From contig JAKSXM010000246.1 in NCBI GenBank assembly GCA_022575985.1, positions 11,612,001 to 11,676,000 on the forward strand: a DNA stretch of 64,000 bases, read 5' to 3'. A program made the position numbers and the translations under genes. Shown piece after piece: positions 22,838 through 34,642 of this stretch; position 1 is the stretch's first letter; the number at the start of each line of letters is the position of its first letter. The stretch is from Anagrus nilaparvatae (Eukaryota > Arthropoda > Insecta > Hymenoptera > Mymaridae). A model generated the notes under the pieces. It searched no databases, had not been told where the DNA came from, and saw nothing but the letters and a program-made list of their open reading frames with translations.

Positions 22838-25800
22838 GGTCCAAATCAAAGGTCAAAATCCTTGGAGCTGGAGACTTTTTATGACCAAAAAATCACAAAA
22901 AAAATCGGGGAGCAAAGGTTTTCTACAAAGTCCAAAATTAGGTCCACTCTGGTGCTTACATGTCAAAAAATCAAAATTTTACCTAAAACAATGGTTCCTC
23001 TATGAGAACCAAAAATTTTACTTTCTAGTTCTAGGTAGATATTTGATAAAATTGATAAATTTTTAGACTTATCTTTTAACCTATTAACGCCTAACCATCT
23101 TTCTTGGGCACTTGCATTTTTCTGTAATATAAACTTCATATTTTAGGCTGAAAAACTCTCTAAATAGGTAATTTGTATCGCTCTTTTTATTTATGGAGCC
23201 CGTTTTTTGCTACAACCCCTACGAAATGAGATATCAACCCCTAAAGTGGGGAAATTTTCAAATAATTCTTAAAGAAACTTAAGTTCTTGCCAAATGCAAA
23301 AAAGTTTTTATTTAGCATAAAAAATTATGACTAGGACTCCCAAGAAAAGGTTAAAAGTTACATACGTATGTATTAGACATTGCAACCCTCCCTGGGAGTG
23401 TCTTTAGTAAGCAAAGGGGTGAGTTTTATAAATATATGAAAGATTGAATATTTTGGGCCAAAAAACTCACCAAGAAAGTATTTTGTGTCGCTCTTTTCAT
23501 TTCTCGAGCTAATTACTAGAATTTCTGGAATCAATTAAATTAAAAATAATATAAGTATATTTTGAGAGATCGAAAATTAAATCTGTTTAACATAGTATCC
23601 CTCCAAAATGCAAATAATGCAGAAAAAAGTATTATTTTATGAAAAATATGATTTTTTTGTAATTTCTTTTTTATTAAAATTTAATTACTTATTGTTTATG
23701 TATTTTATGAAATATACATGATTATAACGAATTCATAGCGAATTCGATGCGAATACGAAAGTACTCCGGTTTTTCGAATTTGGAACGAATTTGGCAAAAA
23801 AATATGTCCCAATTGGAAATGCAAATATACGCCTTTTCCCTTCGAGGTACCAAAAGTTTAAAATCTTTTTAAAAAGTAGTTATATTTAACACTTGACTTA
23901 AAAAAAAAGAAGAAAATTACGTTAATATAATAGTTCATTATGAAATTTTAAATAACTCTCTATATTATTTTAGTTCTTGTGCGAAAATGAGCTTACTTAA
24001 ATTACTAAACGTAGTAAGTCGATAGTAGTGTTTAAAAATAAGTTTACTTAATTTTCTTATAGTACATAAAAATGGAAAAGTCAATAGTTTTACGAAAATA
24101 AGAATTTTATTATTGCTTTATACTGCCCAGTTCTTGTGAGTACAATAAACAGACATTACTAGAATTTTCTCCATGAGTCCATAAATAAAAGTTTACTATT
24201 TAATTACATAATTAATATTTTGTGTTTTGTTTTTTAAATTTTTGAATATTTTTTTACCTAGAAAATACAAATTATTCAAATAAAAAAATGCTGAAGTGAA
24301 GTGTGCGTAGTAAAAAATTTTTAAAGTAACAGAAGTAAGTACGTTTTATATCATGTTTAGTGCAGTCAAATGACGGTTTTCAGTACGTAATCGTAGTTTT
24401 GCTTTGGAAAATTGAGGAATCACTTTTAATTAAAACCCTTTAAGGGCTTTCTCTTGCAAAATTCACAAACCGTAATGAGATTTAGCCTGCTAACTACGTT
24501 TTTTTTGCTTCTAACTACGACATACAAATTATCTGGGACCCTGTATGCATTTGAAAAAAAGTAGCTGAATGAATTGGTAAAAATCTACCCGTTTACGTAA
24601 AAATATTTTTGTTGGGAGTTTTAAATTTTGAATAAGCATAAAAAGTTTTGTTTCGAAAATTTTTTACATGCATTACCCCGAAACTCGTGATCTGTGACAT
24701 AAAATTCATGATTACGGAAAACTACAAAATCACCCAAACAAAAGTTTATATTTTTCAACAATTTCCATGTACAGGACTCCAAAACTCGTAAAATAGCTAA
24801 CACCCAAAACGTATACAATAAATTAAATCTCGATCGCACTGGTTTTTGTGAACATTGCAAAAATACGTTAAATCAGTGACCCAATATAAGGTAAACATTT
24901 AAAAAAAAATAATAATAATATTATATATAATAAATTGCGTTTTTTAATTATCAGATAAGAAAATTTTGCGATTAGATAATTATAAACCTATAAATTAAAA
25001 TATAATGGATGACCAAAATAAGGAAAAAAATGAAAAAACAAGATTTAATTTATTCTTTTTTTTTTTTTTGTCTTTGAAACTTTTTTTATCGTATTTTATT
25101 TATAAACCCTTCTTTAGGGGGGAAGCTGATATTAGGTAAAAACTACTCTTGAATTTGAGCTAATATTGAATAACTTTATCAAAATTGTTTTTCAATCTTT
25201 CCCTTTTGCAACCGTAAAAGTAACAACACTTGTGATACAAAAATTGTTTTAACACTCAGAGGATTAAAAATATCCCTAAATTAAACATATTAGACAGATT
25301 AAAAAAAGTCATTAAACTTCTCTTTTTGCAACCGATATTTACGGTGACCCTGTAAATATAAGGCGCGCTTGTACGAGTCGTCGCGTCGTTCATTAAATAA
25401 AACACTTTTAGGCTGCTACACTTGAATTGCTTGAATTTTCAATCAAATATTTGTGTATCATTAAAAAATTATTATTTTTTTGTATAGATGATTAAATCCT
25501 GAAATTTTGTATGATGATTTGCATATTTTTTTGAAATTTTAATTAATTTTTGAACATATAAGTATTATAATAAAAAATATAAGTAAAAATTTTTTTATTT
25601 TTAACGACGTTTCGATCGATTAAGATCCTATTACCACATCTTATTAAAACTTTACAACGAGTAATAACTTCTTATTATTTTATTAAAATGATTATTTTTA
25701 AGTATTTACTTGAATTTTCAGTTCAAGAAAATTTAAGCGAGGGAACCCGATCATGAAGTTTTTTTGCATATGTTTTTAGTTTTTTTTCAAATTTAAAGGT

Positions 25801-26604
25801 AATTTTGGTAATTCCCCCTTCCCTGGGGGAGAATCAATTTTATGTATTGCTTTTTCTTGGGCCAAAACGAAAAATTTGAAAACAAAATGTACCTTATAAG
25901 ATTAAATTTTTTTTTTTTAATTTAGGGTTAGTTTTAGTTATAGATAGTGTTTTTACCTAATGGGAAGGGGTTAATATATATTATAACTGTTAAAATTCGA
26001 TAAAACAATTTCAAAGACTTGATTAAAAAATAGTAAAAAAAAAAAAGAATTAAATAATGTTTCAGTTCCTATAATAATTAGCCTTATATCTCAATTTGGG
26101 TTTATAATAATTAAATCGCAATATTTTCTTGTCTTCTTTTCAAAAAATGCAGTTTATTAGATAATTTTAGCTCTACTTTTGAAATATTGCGAAAGAATCC
26201 GCAGTTTTTGTTGATTTAAAGCTGCTCGAGCCACCTTAGAAACCCGGATTTGGATTCAGCGACCCAAAAAATTTGTAATTTATAATTTTTTATTTGGTCC
26301 CCGATTCCATTTACCCAGGCCACTTCTTAACCCGCATTTTGATTGGAGTAAGTATTAAAATAATACAATTAAAACTGTTAAATTTAATTTAAATAGTTAT
26401 TTACAGAAGTAATAAAATAATTTACATAAAATGAGGCAATCCTTATACAGTTAAAAAAATTTAATTTGTACTTTGTAAAAATAACTCTAATTTACTATAA
26501 CGTCAGTAAAATAGAGGCCGATAATTTTTGCAGGGTATTATTATTTTTGTATTTTTATATAATCTATCGATTTATTAATAACATAAGCATATATTTTTAA
26601 GGTC
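22838..26604. other. Gene-free part of duplication copy 2
   Basis: A mix of sequence matching 1,650-3,687 and copy-specific insertions. The block 22,838-23,610 has no counterpart in copy 1. A Penelope-type ACGACGTTTCGATCG string occurs at about 25,603, but its hammerhead core is degraded. No coding gene supported. Confidence 0.5.
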
Positions 26605-26759
26605 ATGGCTACTTCCTATTATTTTAATAAATTTTTCAAATCATTAAGATATTTATTACTTTATCTTGGTATTTGACCATAGGAAACGGAAAATGCAAAA
26701 ATATCTAGTTATTAGAAATATATTTATTCTCCATGGTGTTATCGTATTAATTTTGCTGG
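26605..26759 (+). pseudogene. Odorant receptor exon 1 relic
   Basis: The exon starts ATGGCTACTTCC and reads MATSYYFNKFFKSLRYLLLYLG, close to exon 1 at 3,688. The codon for the Trp after LGV is TGA here, and the length differs by 5 nt, shifting the frame. The donor GGTAAAT is kept at about 26,759. No later receptor exon follows, because the duplication ends at about 27,054. Confidence 0.88.
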
Positions 26760-27054
26760 TAAATATTTTATCTTATATATTGTTATATATATGTGCATGC
26801 TTTTCACAGGAACAGAATAATTACCCCCCCCCCACCTCACTTATTTTGCACCTTTTTTTCTTTTAAAAAGTTAATTAATAATATTTTTTCAAAGTCCAAA
26901 TCAACTGAGCATGTATTGGTAAGTTAACGAGCCTATGTGTTCAAAATGACAAAGACGTCCGCTGTCCTTTTGCTCAACTATAAACTTTGAGTGTTAACAT
27001 ACGGCTTAAAATGTGAATTTAAATTTTTCTGTAGGGTGCATATGACGTTTCTCA

Positions 27055-27630
27055 AAATTTTGAGAAAATCTCGTGTGCTATTAAAATCGATTTTTCGGTA
27101 TACCTACTCTATACCGATTACTAAAAATTCTTTTAATTACATTGTGATGCTTTAATAAATGAAGGGATAGGATTATATTCACTTATTTATTGTAAAATTA
27201 TTTTAAATTGGTACACAATAGGTTTTCGATATTTTCATTAATATTAAACTTTTTTTTTATTTAAACGATACTTTTTAAATTGTAATACATTAAATTTGTC
27301 ATAAATATTTTGTTTATACTATATTTCACAACAATTGACAAAATATTTACTAAATTTTCACATAAAAACACAATTTTTAAGTATTTATATACTTATGTAT
27401 CACTTTGATTAGAGCAACATAAACTTGCAATAAACGCTTCGATTTTTATAAGAAATACGTACACACACTTTTAAATTGGAAAAAAATCTTTATTTTAATA
27501 TAAAAACTACTTTAAAATTACATTCTAACACTTATTTTATAAAATTTATGTCTTTTTTACTTTTAAATAAACAAATAAATAAAGAAGTAAATAAATGCGA
27601 TTTGTTTATAAAAAAGTCGTGCGCGGATTA
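27055..27630. other. Gene-free AT-rich stretch
   Basis: No gene, RNA or clear repeat seen beyond a CTCAAAATTTTGAG palindrome at 27,050-27,066. Confidence 0.5.
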
Positions 27631-27639
27631 AAAATTAGA

Positions 27640-28397
27640 GCAGTATCTCGATTTCGAGACGAGACCGAGACGAGAGCATTTGCAGAAAATTCGGGACGAG
27701 ACAAGACATTCACATCGAGACTCTCGGGAAGTCTCGTCTCGAAAAAAAATAGTTATTAATACATTTAGTTAATTTAAATTTTTTTTTATTAGTCAGTTAA
27801 ATTTAAATTTTTACATATTTTTTATGAGTATTTATGAGAGAATATTCTTATTAAGGCTGTATACTTGCAACATAGTTATAATTATAGTTTTCTTTGATTT
27901 ATCATTGCATAAATTTTCTTAATTTAAATACACTAAATTAATAAATACAATTTACAGATAAAGTTATATATTTACTTCATATGTTTCTTTTCTCAATTAT
28001 GATTTCATACACATATTTGTACATAAAAGAGCTCTTGCTGAATCATCCCTTAAACTTGATCTTTTTTTTGTAATCTCTGTTACAACTCCATGACTAGTAA
28101 TTAAGTGCCTTCTTAACTCACTTGTATTCGATTGACTTCTTTTAATTTTTATTTTTTCATCTTTTTCTTTGCATAGTTTACAAACCCCATATTTTTGTCC
28201 TGTTTGTTCAATGAACTAAAAATAATTGGAATATAAATTTTTCTTTATTTAATTCTAAAGATTTATTACAGCTTTCACTAGGAGCTTGAAAAAGAATACT
28301 ATCATCTTCATCTCTAATCGCAAAATTTCGAAATTTCCGATACCGTGACGAGACAAACCTAAAGCCTCGGAATCGTCACGTATCGTCCATCTCTACT
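27640..28397 (-). pseudogene. BED-type zinc finger fragment of a probable hAT-like element
   Basis: On the minus strand, 28,220-28,025 reads GQKYGVCKLCKEKD, then SNTSELRRHLITSHGV. This is the C-x2-C...H-x4-H arrangement of a BED finger, the N-terminal DNA-binding domain of hAT transposases and derived host genes. An upstream frame (about 28,320-28,225, AIRDEDDSILFQAPS) may be part of the same ORF. The outer edge on the minus strand, CAGTAGAGATGGACGATA, resembles a hAT terminus. GAGACGAGACC-rich sequence at 27,640-27,760 may be the other end. No transposase catalytic domain is present, so this is a relic. The hAT assignment is inference. Confidence 0.55.
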
Positions 28398-28654
28398 GAA
28401 AATAGGTCATTGACACGGGTCACACGGCGTCTATTTTGTTTTCTTGAGTTTTGAAAAACATTATATCAACTATTATCTTTCATTAATTAAAATTAAAAAG
28501 CAAATTTTAATAAATAAATGTTTAAAATACATGATTATACAAGTTTATAGTTCATCTGTCTTTTACTATATTTTATTCTTATTATAGGTGTTATACCAAA
28601 AAAAAACAGAAAAAAAAGAGTGAAGAGGAAGTTAAGAAGTAGGTATATTATGGA

Positions 28655-28740
28655 AGCGTCTAACCGCCACAGGCCACAGCGTTCCCGCTCGCTGGCGCGC
28701 GCGATATTTGGTCCCGCGGCGCCGCGGGGAAAATTTTTTT
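28655..28740. other. GC-rich island
   Basis: An isolated GC-rich patch (GCTGGCGCGCGCGATATTTG then GTCCCGCGGCGCCGCGGG) lies in AT-rich surroundings, just outside the Penelope-like 3' region. The end forms a strong GC palindrome. Function unknown; possibly a terminal structure of an inserted repeat. Confidence 0.4.
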
Positions 28741-28854
28741 TTAATTTTTATTAAAATAAATAAAATAAAAATATTATAAAAGGATTGAGTTTTTATTGAC
28801 CAATACTGGGCATAAATGAAACAAATTAGTTGTTTGTCATAAAAAAGATGTTAT

Positions 28855-28905
28855 TATTAGACGTTTCGCCTATTTAGTTTATAGGCCTTATCAATAATGT
28901 CTAAA
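28855..28905 (-). ncRNA. Degenerate Penelope-type hammerhead-like motif
   Basis: Minus strand: TTGATAA, a stem with arms GCCTAT and ATAGGC, then GAAACGTC. This is the layout of a Penelope hammerhead, but the CTGATGA core is changed to TTGATAA, so cleavage is unlikely. Position downstream of the GIY-YIG ORF fits the terminal repeat of a Penelope-like element. Confidence 0.4.
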
Positions 28906-29179
28906 AAAATATACAAAAAAATTAATCAATACATTTGATAGATAAAAATAAAAAATGAAAAAATACCTATAATAATTTTATATAAACATGATAATAAAAT
29001 GAGAAGTCATTCTTATTATTAAAAATTTAAATAAAAAGTTTAAAAAAATGTTTATAACAATAATTTAACACATAACAAAAAACATGAAAATAACTAGAGT
29101 TTATGGTGCCAAGAAAATGTATTGAAAAAGTACGATATTGAAACTTTAAATGATGATTTTTGAGCTAAATTTGTTGAAA

Positions 29180-29499
29180 CTATTGTAGAGGGAGTTGTTG
29201 ATTGAGGGTATTGATGGTATTGATGTAAGATGGGTTTAGGTTATCAGTATCTTCTTTTTTATTTATTGTAGGGTGGGCAAGTTGGATGTGTAGACTTTCT
29301 GATACTTTCCGTTTACCCCATGTAGCTTCTTCATCGAGCACCTGTGGTTTATCAAAATTAAAAGTATGTCTATTTAGGTTGCAATGAGTTGCAATAACTG
29401 ATGTTTTAACTCTCTGGTGTTCGTCGAGTCTCATATAAAGAGATCTTTTGGATTCACCTATATATATGCTGTCACAGTCATTGCAAGTTAGTTTGTATA
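29180..29499 (-). pseudogene. Penelope-like element, C-terminal GIY-YIG endonuclease part
   Basis: From the insertion junction the minus-strand frame reads VYKLTCNDCDSIYIGESKRS, then LYMRLDEHQRVK, HCNLNRHTFNFD, VLDEEATWGKRKVSESLHIQ and INKKEDTDNLNPSY, ending in TAG at 29,180. This is the linker Cys motif and GIY-YIG nuclease (YIYIG) typical of Penelope-like elements. Its RT half lies at 63,482-64,000. The two halves join in frame if 29,500-63,479 and one TA are removed. Intact on its own, disabled by the insertion. Confidence 0.85.
29498..29499. other. TA target duplication, left
   Basis: The flank reads GTTTGTATA directly before CAGAGCTGC. The partner TA is at 63,480-63,481. The reconstructed empty site keeps a single copy. 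Confidence 0.8.
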
Positions 29500-31905
29500 C
29501 AGAGCTGCAAGTCAGGGACCGACCAGCAGGTTTTTAAGGATTTGTGATAATAAAAAAATTATTTTATGGGGTGGTTCGTAGTAATTTTTTGCGCTGATTT
29601 TAATGGTGCATTCAGTTTTTCCCGAAAATATTCGGGAGTGCCCGAAATGAGCAAAAAAAAGCCGAATTTTTCTGTAAAGTTTTTGTAAAGTTATTTTTTG
29701 GATTCTACGGTGAAAAATAAGTTCAGAAATGCTTTTGTATCATAAAAAAAGTCGATCCTGAATTATTTATCTCAATTAGAAAATCAAGAAAATTTTAAAA
29801 TTTATTCGACTACGCAATATTACGCAAATATTACGCAACCGTCAAATGTTTTCTAACAAAAATATTTATTTATACTTTTTTTGGTTATAAAATTTTAAAT
29901 TCTTATTTACATGGGTTTTTGGAGATTTTGGAGTTAAGAAAAAAGTGTTTATATCTGTTAAGGTTAGATTGATTAGTTTATTGATATAAGTCAAGTTATC
30001 TACAGCTGTGCTGCGGTTAAAAATAATAACGGCAGTCAAAATAATGAATTTAAGAGATTATATTCAAATTAATAATTAAAGGAAAACATCTTTAAAACTA
30101 AAGTCATTATTTAAATTTCTTTTTTTTTTTTTAAACGGCAAACAAACAAATATTTTATATGCTATGTTCTACTAGAAAAAAAAATTAAAAAATAGATTGT
30201 TTATTTAAAATGAAGTTAATTTTAACGTTATTTTTAAAAATAAAGATAAAAGTTGCTGTTTTGCAATAAAATTGTAAAATATGCATAACATTTTCAGATG
30301 ATTTCTCAGAAGAGATTTAAGGGACAAAACTAGTCTTTATTTGTAGATTAAAATGAGGAAATTGTCAACATATTATCTAACTAAAGATTATGTTTCACTA
30401 AAATCTTTAAAAATTATTATTCAAAAGGTAGTCCCGCTTGCTATATTTAGAAAGCTCTACCGCTTGCATTATCTAAGCGGGAATCCCGCCTGCATTATTT
30501 TCCGCTTGGATAATCCAAGAGAGAGTCCTGCTTGCAATGTTCAAAGGGTCTCCCGCTTGCATTATCCAAGCGAGACTTCCATTAATGCTTAGCAATCAGG
30601 GTTTTCCTTAATGATAAGCAGGCCATATCCAATTCAGGCAGCCATACCGCTTGCATCGTGCATACGGCTCAAGCACTTGCATAATGCAGGTGGCCATAGC
30701 CCTTGCACCGTGCAGTCGGCCATAGCGCTTGCATCTTGCAGGCGTCTCAAATACTTGCATCTTGCAGCCGGCTCAAGCGCTTGCAACTTGCAGGTGGCCA
30801 TAGAACTTGCATCTTGCAGGCGCCTCAAGCGCTTGCAACTTGCAGGCGCCTCAAACATTTGCATCATGCAGGCGGTCAAACGCTTGCAACTTGCAGGCGG
30901 CCATAGAACTTGCATCTTGCAGGCGGCTCAAGCGCTTGCAACTTGCAGGCGGCCATAGAACTTGCATCTTGCAGGCGCCTCAAGTGCTTGCATGTTGCAG
31001 GCGCCTCAAACACTTGCATCTTGCAGGCGGCTCAAGCGCTTGCAACTTGTAGGCTGCCTTACCGCTTGCATCTTGACAGGCGGCCTTACCACTTGCATTG
31101 TGCAGGCGGCCATAGAACTTGCATCTTGCAGGCGCCTCAAGCGTTTGCATCTTGCAGGCGGCTCAAGCTCTTGCATCTTACAGGTGGCTCAAGCGCATGC
31201 ATCTTGCAGGCGGCTCAAGCGCTTGCATCCTGCAGGCGGCTCAAATGCTTGCATCATGCAGGCGGCCATAAGGCTTGTATTATGCAGGCGGTGAAGCGCT
31301 TGCATCTTACAGGCGGCTCAAGCGCTTGCATCTTGCAGGTGGCTCAAGTGCTTGCATGGCGCTGGCGCCTTAAACACTTGCATCTTGCAGGCGGCTCAAG
31401 CGCTTGAAACTTGCAGGCGGCCTTACCGCTTGCACCGTGCAGGCGGCCATAGAACTTCCATCTTGCAGGAAGCCCAAGCGCTTGCATCTTGCAGGCGGCC
31501 CAAGCGCTTGCATCGTGCAAGCGCTTGCACTGTGCAGACGGCCATAACGCTTGCATCTTGCAGGCGGCCATAGCGCTTGCATCGTGCAGGCGGCTCAAGT
31601 GCTTGCTTTATGCAGGCGGTCAAGCGCTTGCATCTTGCTGGCGGTGAAGTGCTTGCATTTTACAGGCGGCTCACGCGCTTGCATCTTACAGGTGGCTCAG
31701 GCGCTTGCATCTTGCCGGTGGCTCAAGCGCTTGCATGGTGCAGGCGCCTCAAACACTTGCATCTTGCAGACAGTCTTGCATTCACATTATCTCCCGCTTG
31801 GCTAATCCAAGAGGGACTCCGCATGCATTATCCAAGAGAGTCTCCAGCTTCAAAAATCACAGAGGGTCTCAATTTGTAATATCTAGAAGGGTCTCTCGCT
31901 TGCAT
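29500..31905. repeat. Long terminal inverted repeat, left
   Basis: Matches the reverse complement of 60,735-63,479. The outer 1.1 kb (29,500-30,600) is single-copy-like sequence with very few differences between arms. The inner part is the 26-bp minisatellite, with different unit numbers in the two arms. High arm identity suggests a fairly recent insertion or ongoing gene conversion. Confidence 0.88.
30585..31795. repeat. 26-bp GC-rich minisatellite in left TIR
   Basis: About 44 units of the form CTTGCATCTTGCA + GGCGGCTCAAGCG (13 + 13 bp), diverged by a few per cent or more. Because 26 is not a multiple of 3 and stops are rare, long frames are open on both strands (for example 30,910-31,407). 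These encode repeats such as LASCRRLKRLHLAGGSSACI and are not credible genes. Confidence 0.9.
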
Positions 31906-32440
31906 TATCCAAGCGGGCCTCCCGCCTGAATTATTTCCCGCTTGGATTATCCAAAAGGTAGTCCCGCTTGCTATATTTAAAATGGTCTCCCGCCTGCATT
32001 ATTTACCGCTTGGAAAATCCAAGAGGGATTCCCGCTTGCAATATTCAAAGGGTCTCCCGCTTGCATTATCCAAGCGGGAGTCCCACCTGAGTTATTTCCC
32101 GCTTGGATAATCCAAGAGGGAGTCCCGCTTGTAATATCTAAATGGGTCTTCCGCCTGCATTATTTACTGTTTGGAAAATCCAAGAGGGATTCCCGCTTGC
32201 AATATTCAAAGGGTCTCCCGCTTGCATTATCCAAGTGGGACTACCGCCTGAATTATTTACCGCTTGGATTATCCAAAGGTAGTCCCGCTTGCTATATCTC
32301 AAAGGGTCTCACGCTAGCATTATCCAAGCGGGACTCTCACCTGCGTTATTTCCCGCTTGGATAATCCAAGAGGGTGTCCTGCTTGCAGTATTTAAAAGTG
32401 GCTTCCGCTTGCATTATCCAGGTGGAATTCCCGCCAGCAT
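31796..32440. repeat. CCCGCTTG...CAAGCGGG repeat array
   Basis: Units contain CCCGCTTGCATTATCCAAGC and TTATTTCCCGCTTGGATAAT with AAGGGTCTCCCGC spacers. Each is a near-palindrome. The outer few units are shared with the right arm (60,735-60,860) and with 62,330-62,550. Non-coding. Confidence 0.8.
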
Positions 32441-32990
32441 TTTCGCTATGAAATTCCATACGGCAAAATCCAATACTGGAGCCGTATAAAATTGTCCATT
32501 AATACGGCATATTACTTACGGATCCCGTATTTATTTATGCCGTATGAAAAACCGTACAACAAAAAAGAGTAGAAAACCACTTATTTTTACGGCATAAGAA
32601 TATACTCGCATATTTTTCTCATACGGGCCAGTGTGCATATAGGACCTGGATAATTTCATAATGCCCACGGACCCGTATGCGTATTGGAGAGGGCATTTTC
32701 ATAATGCCCACGGCTCAGTATACATATGAGACCTAGGAAATTTCATTACACCAACGGACCCGAATGGGTATAGCTCTAGGGTATTTTCATAATGCTAACA
32801 GATCCGTGAGCATTAAAACACCCAAGTCATATACGCATACGGTCCCGTATGCATATGAGATTTGGGTATTATCATACTGCTGACGGATCCGTGGGCAGTA
32901 TACATTCAAACTTTAACATACTATCAACGGATCCGTATAGTTATAAAAACAAAGTATTGACAGACTGGGCACGTATCATTATACTGCTTA
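32441..32990. repeat. Degenerate tandem repeat with CCCACGGACCCGTATG units
   Basis: Units of about 40-60 bp contain TTTCATAATGCCCACGGACC and CGTATGCATATGAGACCT-like parts; at least five are visible. Non-coding, and adjacent to ATACGGCATA-rich sequence. Confidence 0.65.
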
Positions 32991-34297
32991 GCCATATATA
33001 AGGCTGTTCCGTACCCAAAATGCCTCTGATTTAAATCGAAATCCCTGACTTTCTAGTTTTCCAGACAGAGTGGCAACCCTGTAAAACTTGCATTCATATC
33101 CTACATTCCTAGCAAGTAAAATACACCGAAAAATAAAAATTTTCAAAATGTTACTGTATCCATAACCGTAAGAAATCCATGGTAAAATATGTTCCTACAT
33201 TTTCAAATATTTAGATTCCTGATTTTTTATCTTTAAAAAAAAAAAAAATAATGTAATTATTCTGAACAAGCATAAAAAAACAAACAAATGCAATCAATGT
33301 GCTTATACAAAAACCATTAGTTTACTTTATTCATATTTAGCTATTATATTTCAACCTAATTTAAAATTTATTTGGATTTAGGGACTCAAAATTTTCCATA
33401 TTTAGGGACTTAGAATTATATATTGCATTACAAAAAAAGTCTTAGTTGTAAGAATTCATATACAGAAAATTTTTTTTCTTACAATTTTCCTAAATTACTT
33501 TGATTTTTTTATTTGAATGAGAAATATTAAGAGATAATTTTTATTATAAGATTTAAATTTTTTAATTATTTCTTATAACAAATTCGGCAAAGTGCGTTAA
33601 AATAATTGGAAATATAATCTTTGGATACTTATATTTTATTAACTTTCATCTATCTCTGCCTTTATTAACCTCATTTTTTTTAAAACTTTACATTTTTATT
33701 ATTCTGTACCTAATAATAATAAATAAAATTTTTAACAATTTATTTTTCCAGAGCCTATATTATAAGTGCATACAAGAATTTAGAAATTTTTTATTTTTTC
33801 GAGACTAGTGTCAAGAAATTTTTGCGAATACTCAAATTTTAAAATAATGACTAAAATTAATTATATTTTAGTGATAATACAAGATGCTTTGAATCGTACG
33901 CATTGTTCTTAAAAATAAATGCATATATTAATTTTTTAAATGCAACTTACTATTCATTTATTATTAATAATAAAAAATGCACTCTTAACAATAAATTCAA
34001 ATTAATTTATTTAAATATTATATGCAAAAAATAATTACAATCTTTTGTATATTTTATATTTTAATAATACTAAATTTTTTTATAATAATGAAGACAAAAA
34101 ACGCGTACTTTATTTATATTAGCAGTTAATAAAATATTTTAATTATTAAAACGTTAATTATAGAACTTATTTTATTAAATAAAAAATTAAAAAATAACTC
34201 ATTTAAAATAAAATTTTTTTTAAGGTTTAATGTTTATAAATATAAACACTGCGAGAATTGCATTTAAAATTACTAACATGTAAAAAACAAATTAACA
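32991..34297. other. Gene-free stretch inside the giant element
   Basis: AT-rich sequence in which I see no gene, RNA or clear repeat. Confidence 0.5.
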
Positions 34298-34493
34298 TGT
34301 TAAGGCTTACACACAAACTCATGGGCACGAGCAAAAAGCAAACGAGCACGAGCAAAGCTAGTATATAGTGGGAGTTAGAATGGAGGAGAAATTAAAAATA
34401 TTAATCCCACTTTGTTCAATATTGCTCGTGCTCGTGTTTTTTTTGCTCGTGCCCATGAGTTTGTGTGTGAGGTTATCTCAAAATTTTATAAAA
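34298..34493. mobile_element. Hairpin MITE, CATGGGCACGAGC arms
   Basis: Arms of about 50 bp: ACACACAAACTCATGGGCAC with GAGCAAA and GAGCACGAGCAA, inverted as TTGCTCGTGCTCGTG and GCTCGTGCCCATGAGTTTGT. Total about 196 bp, directly 3' of the transposase gene. Confidence 0.75.
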
Positions 34494-34642
34494 TTTTGAG
34501 AAATTAATTTTCTTTTAACGAGTTTGTAAATTTACTAACATGTTAATAAGCTTTGTACCTGTTAATAATTTTTAATGTAAAGATTTTAACAGTGTTTTTT
34601 TTAATACTTTCATTACTTTTGAATTAAAAAGAAAAAGTAAAA

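Larger units (their letters stand above)
21905..27054. repeat. Segmental duplication, copy 2 (decayed)
   Basis: Same order and orientation as 1-4,128, but with more insertions (22,838-23,610, 24,230-24,500, 24,620-24,950 and others) and inactivating changes in both gene parts. Similarity ends abruptly at about 27,054, just after the start of the intron 1 element. Together with copy 1 it suggests a tandem duplication of an oxoprolinase-receptor unit whose second receptor was then lost. Confidence 0.8.

Noticed and set aside
25590..25650. Another Penelope-type ACGACGTTTCGATCG motif
   Set aside because: The hammerhead core on the minus strand is too degraded (no CTGATGA) to be listed as a ribozyme.
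30611..31929. Many overlapping open frames of 60-165 codons on both strands (repeats such as LASCRRLKRLHLAGG)
   Set aside because: They follow a 26-bp GC-rich minisatellite, which stays open in several frames on both strands. No start context, splice or family supports a gene. The same holds for 60,710-62,294.
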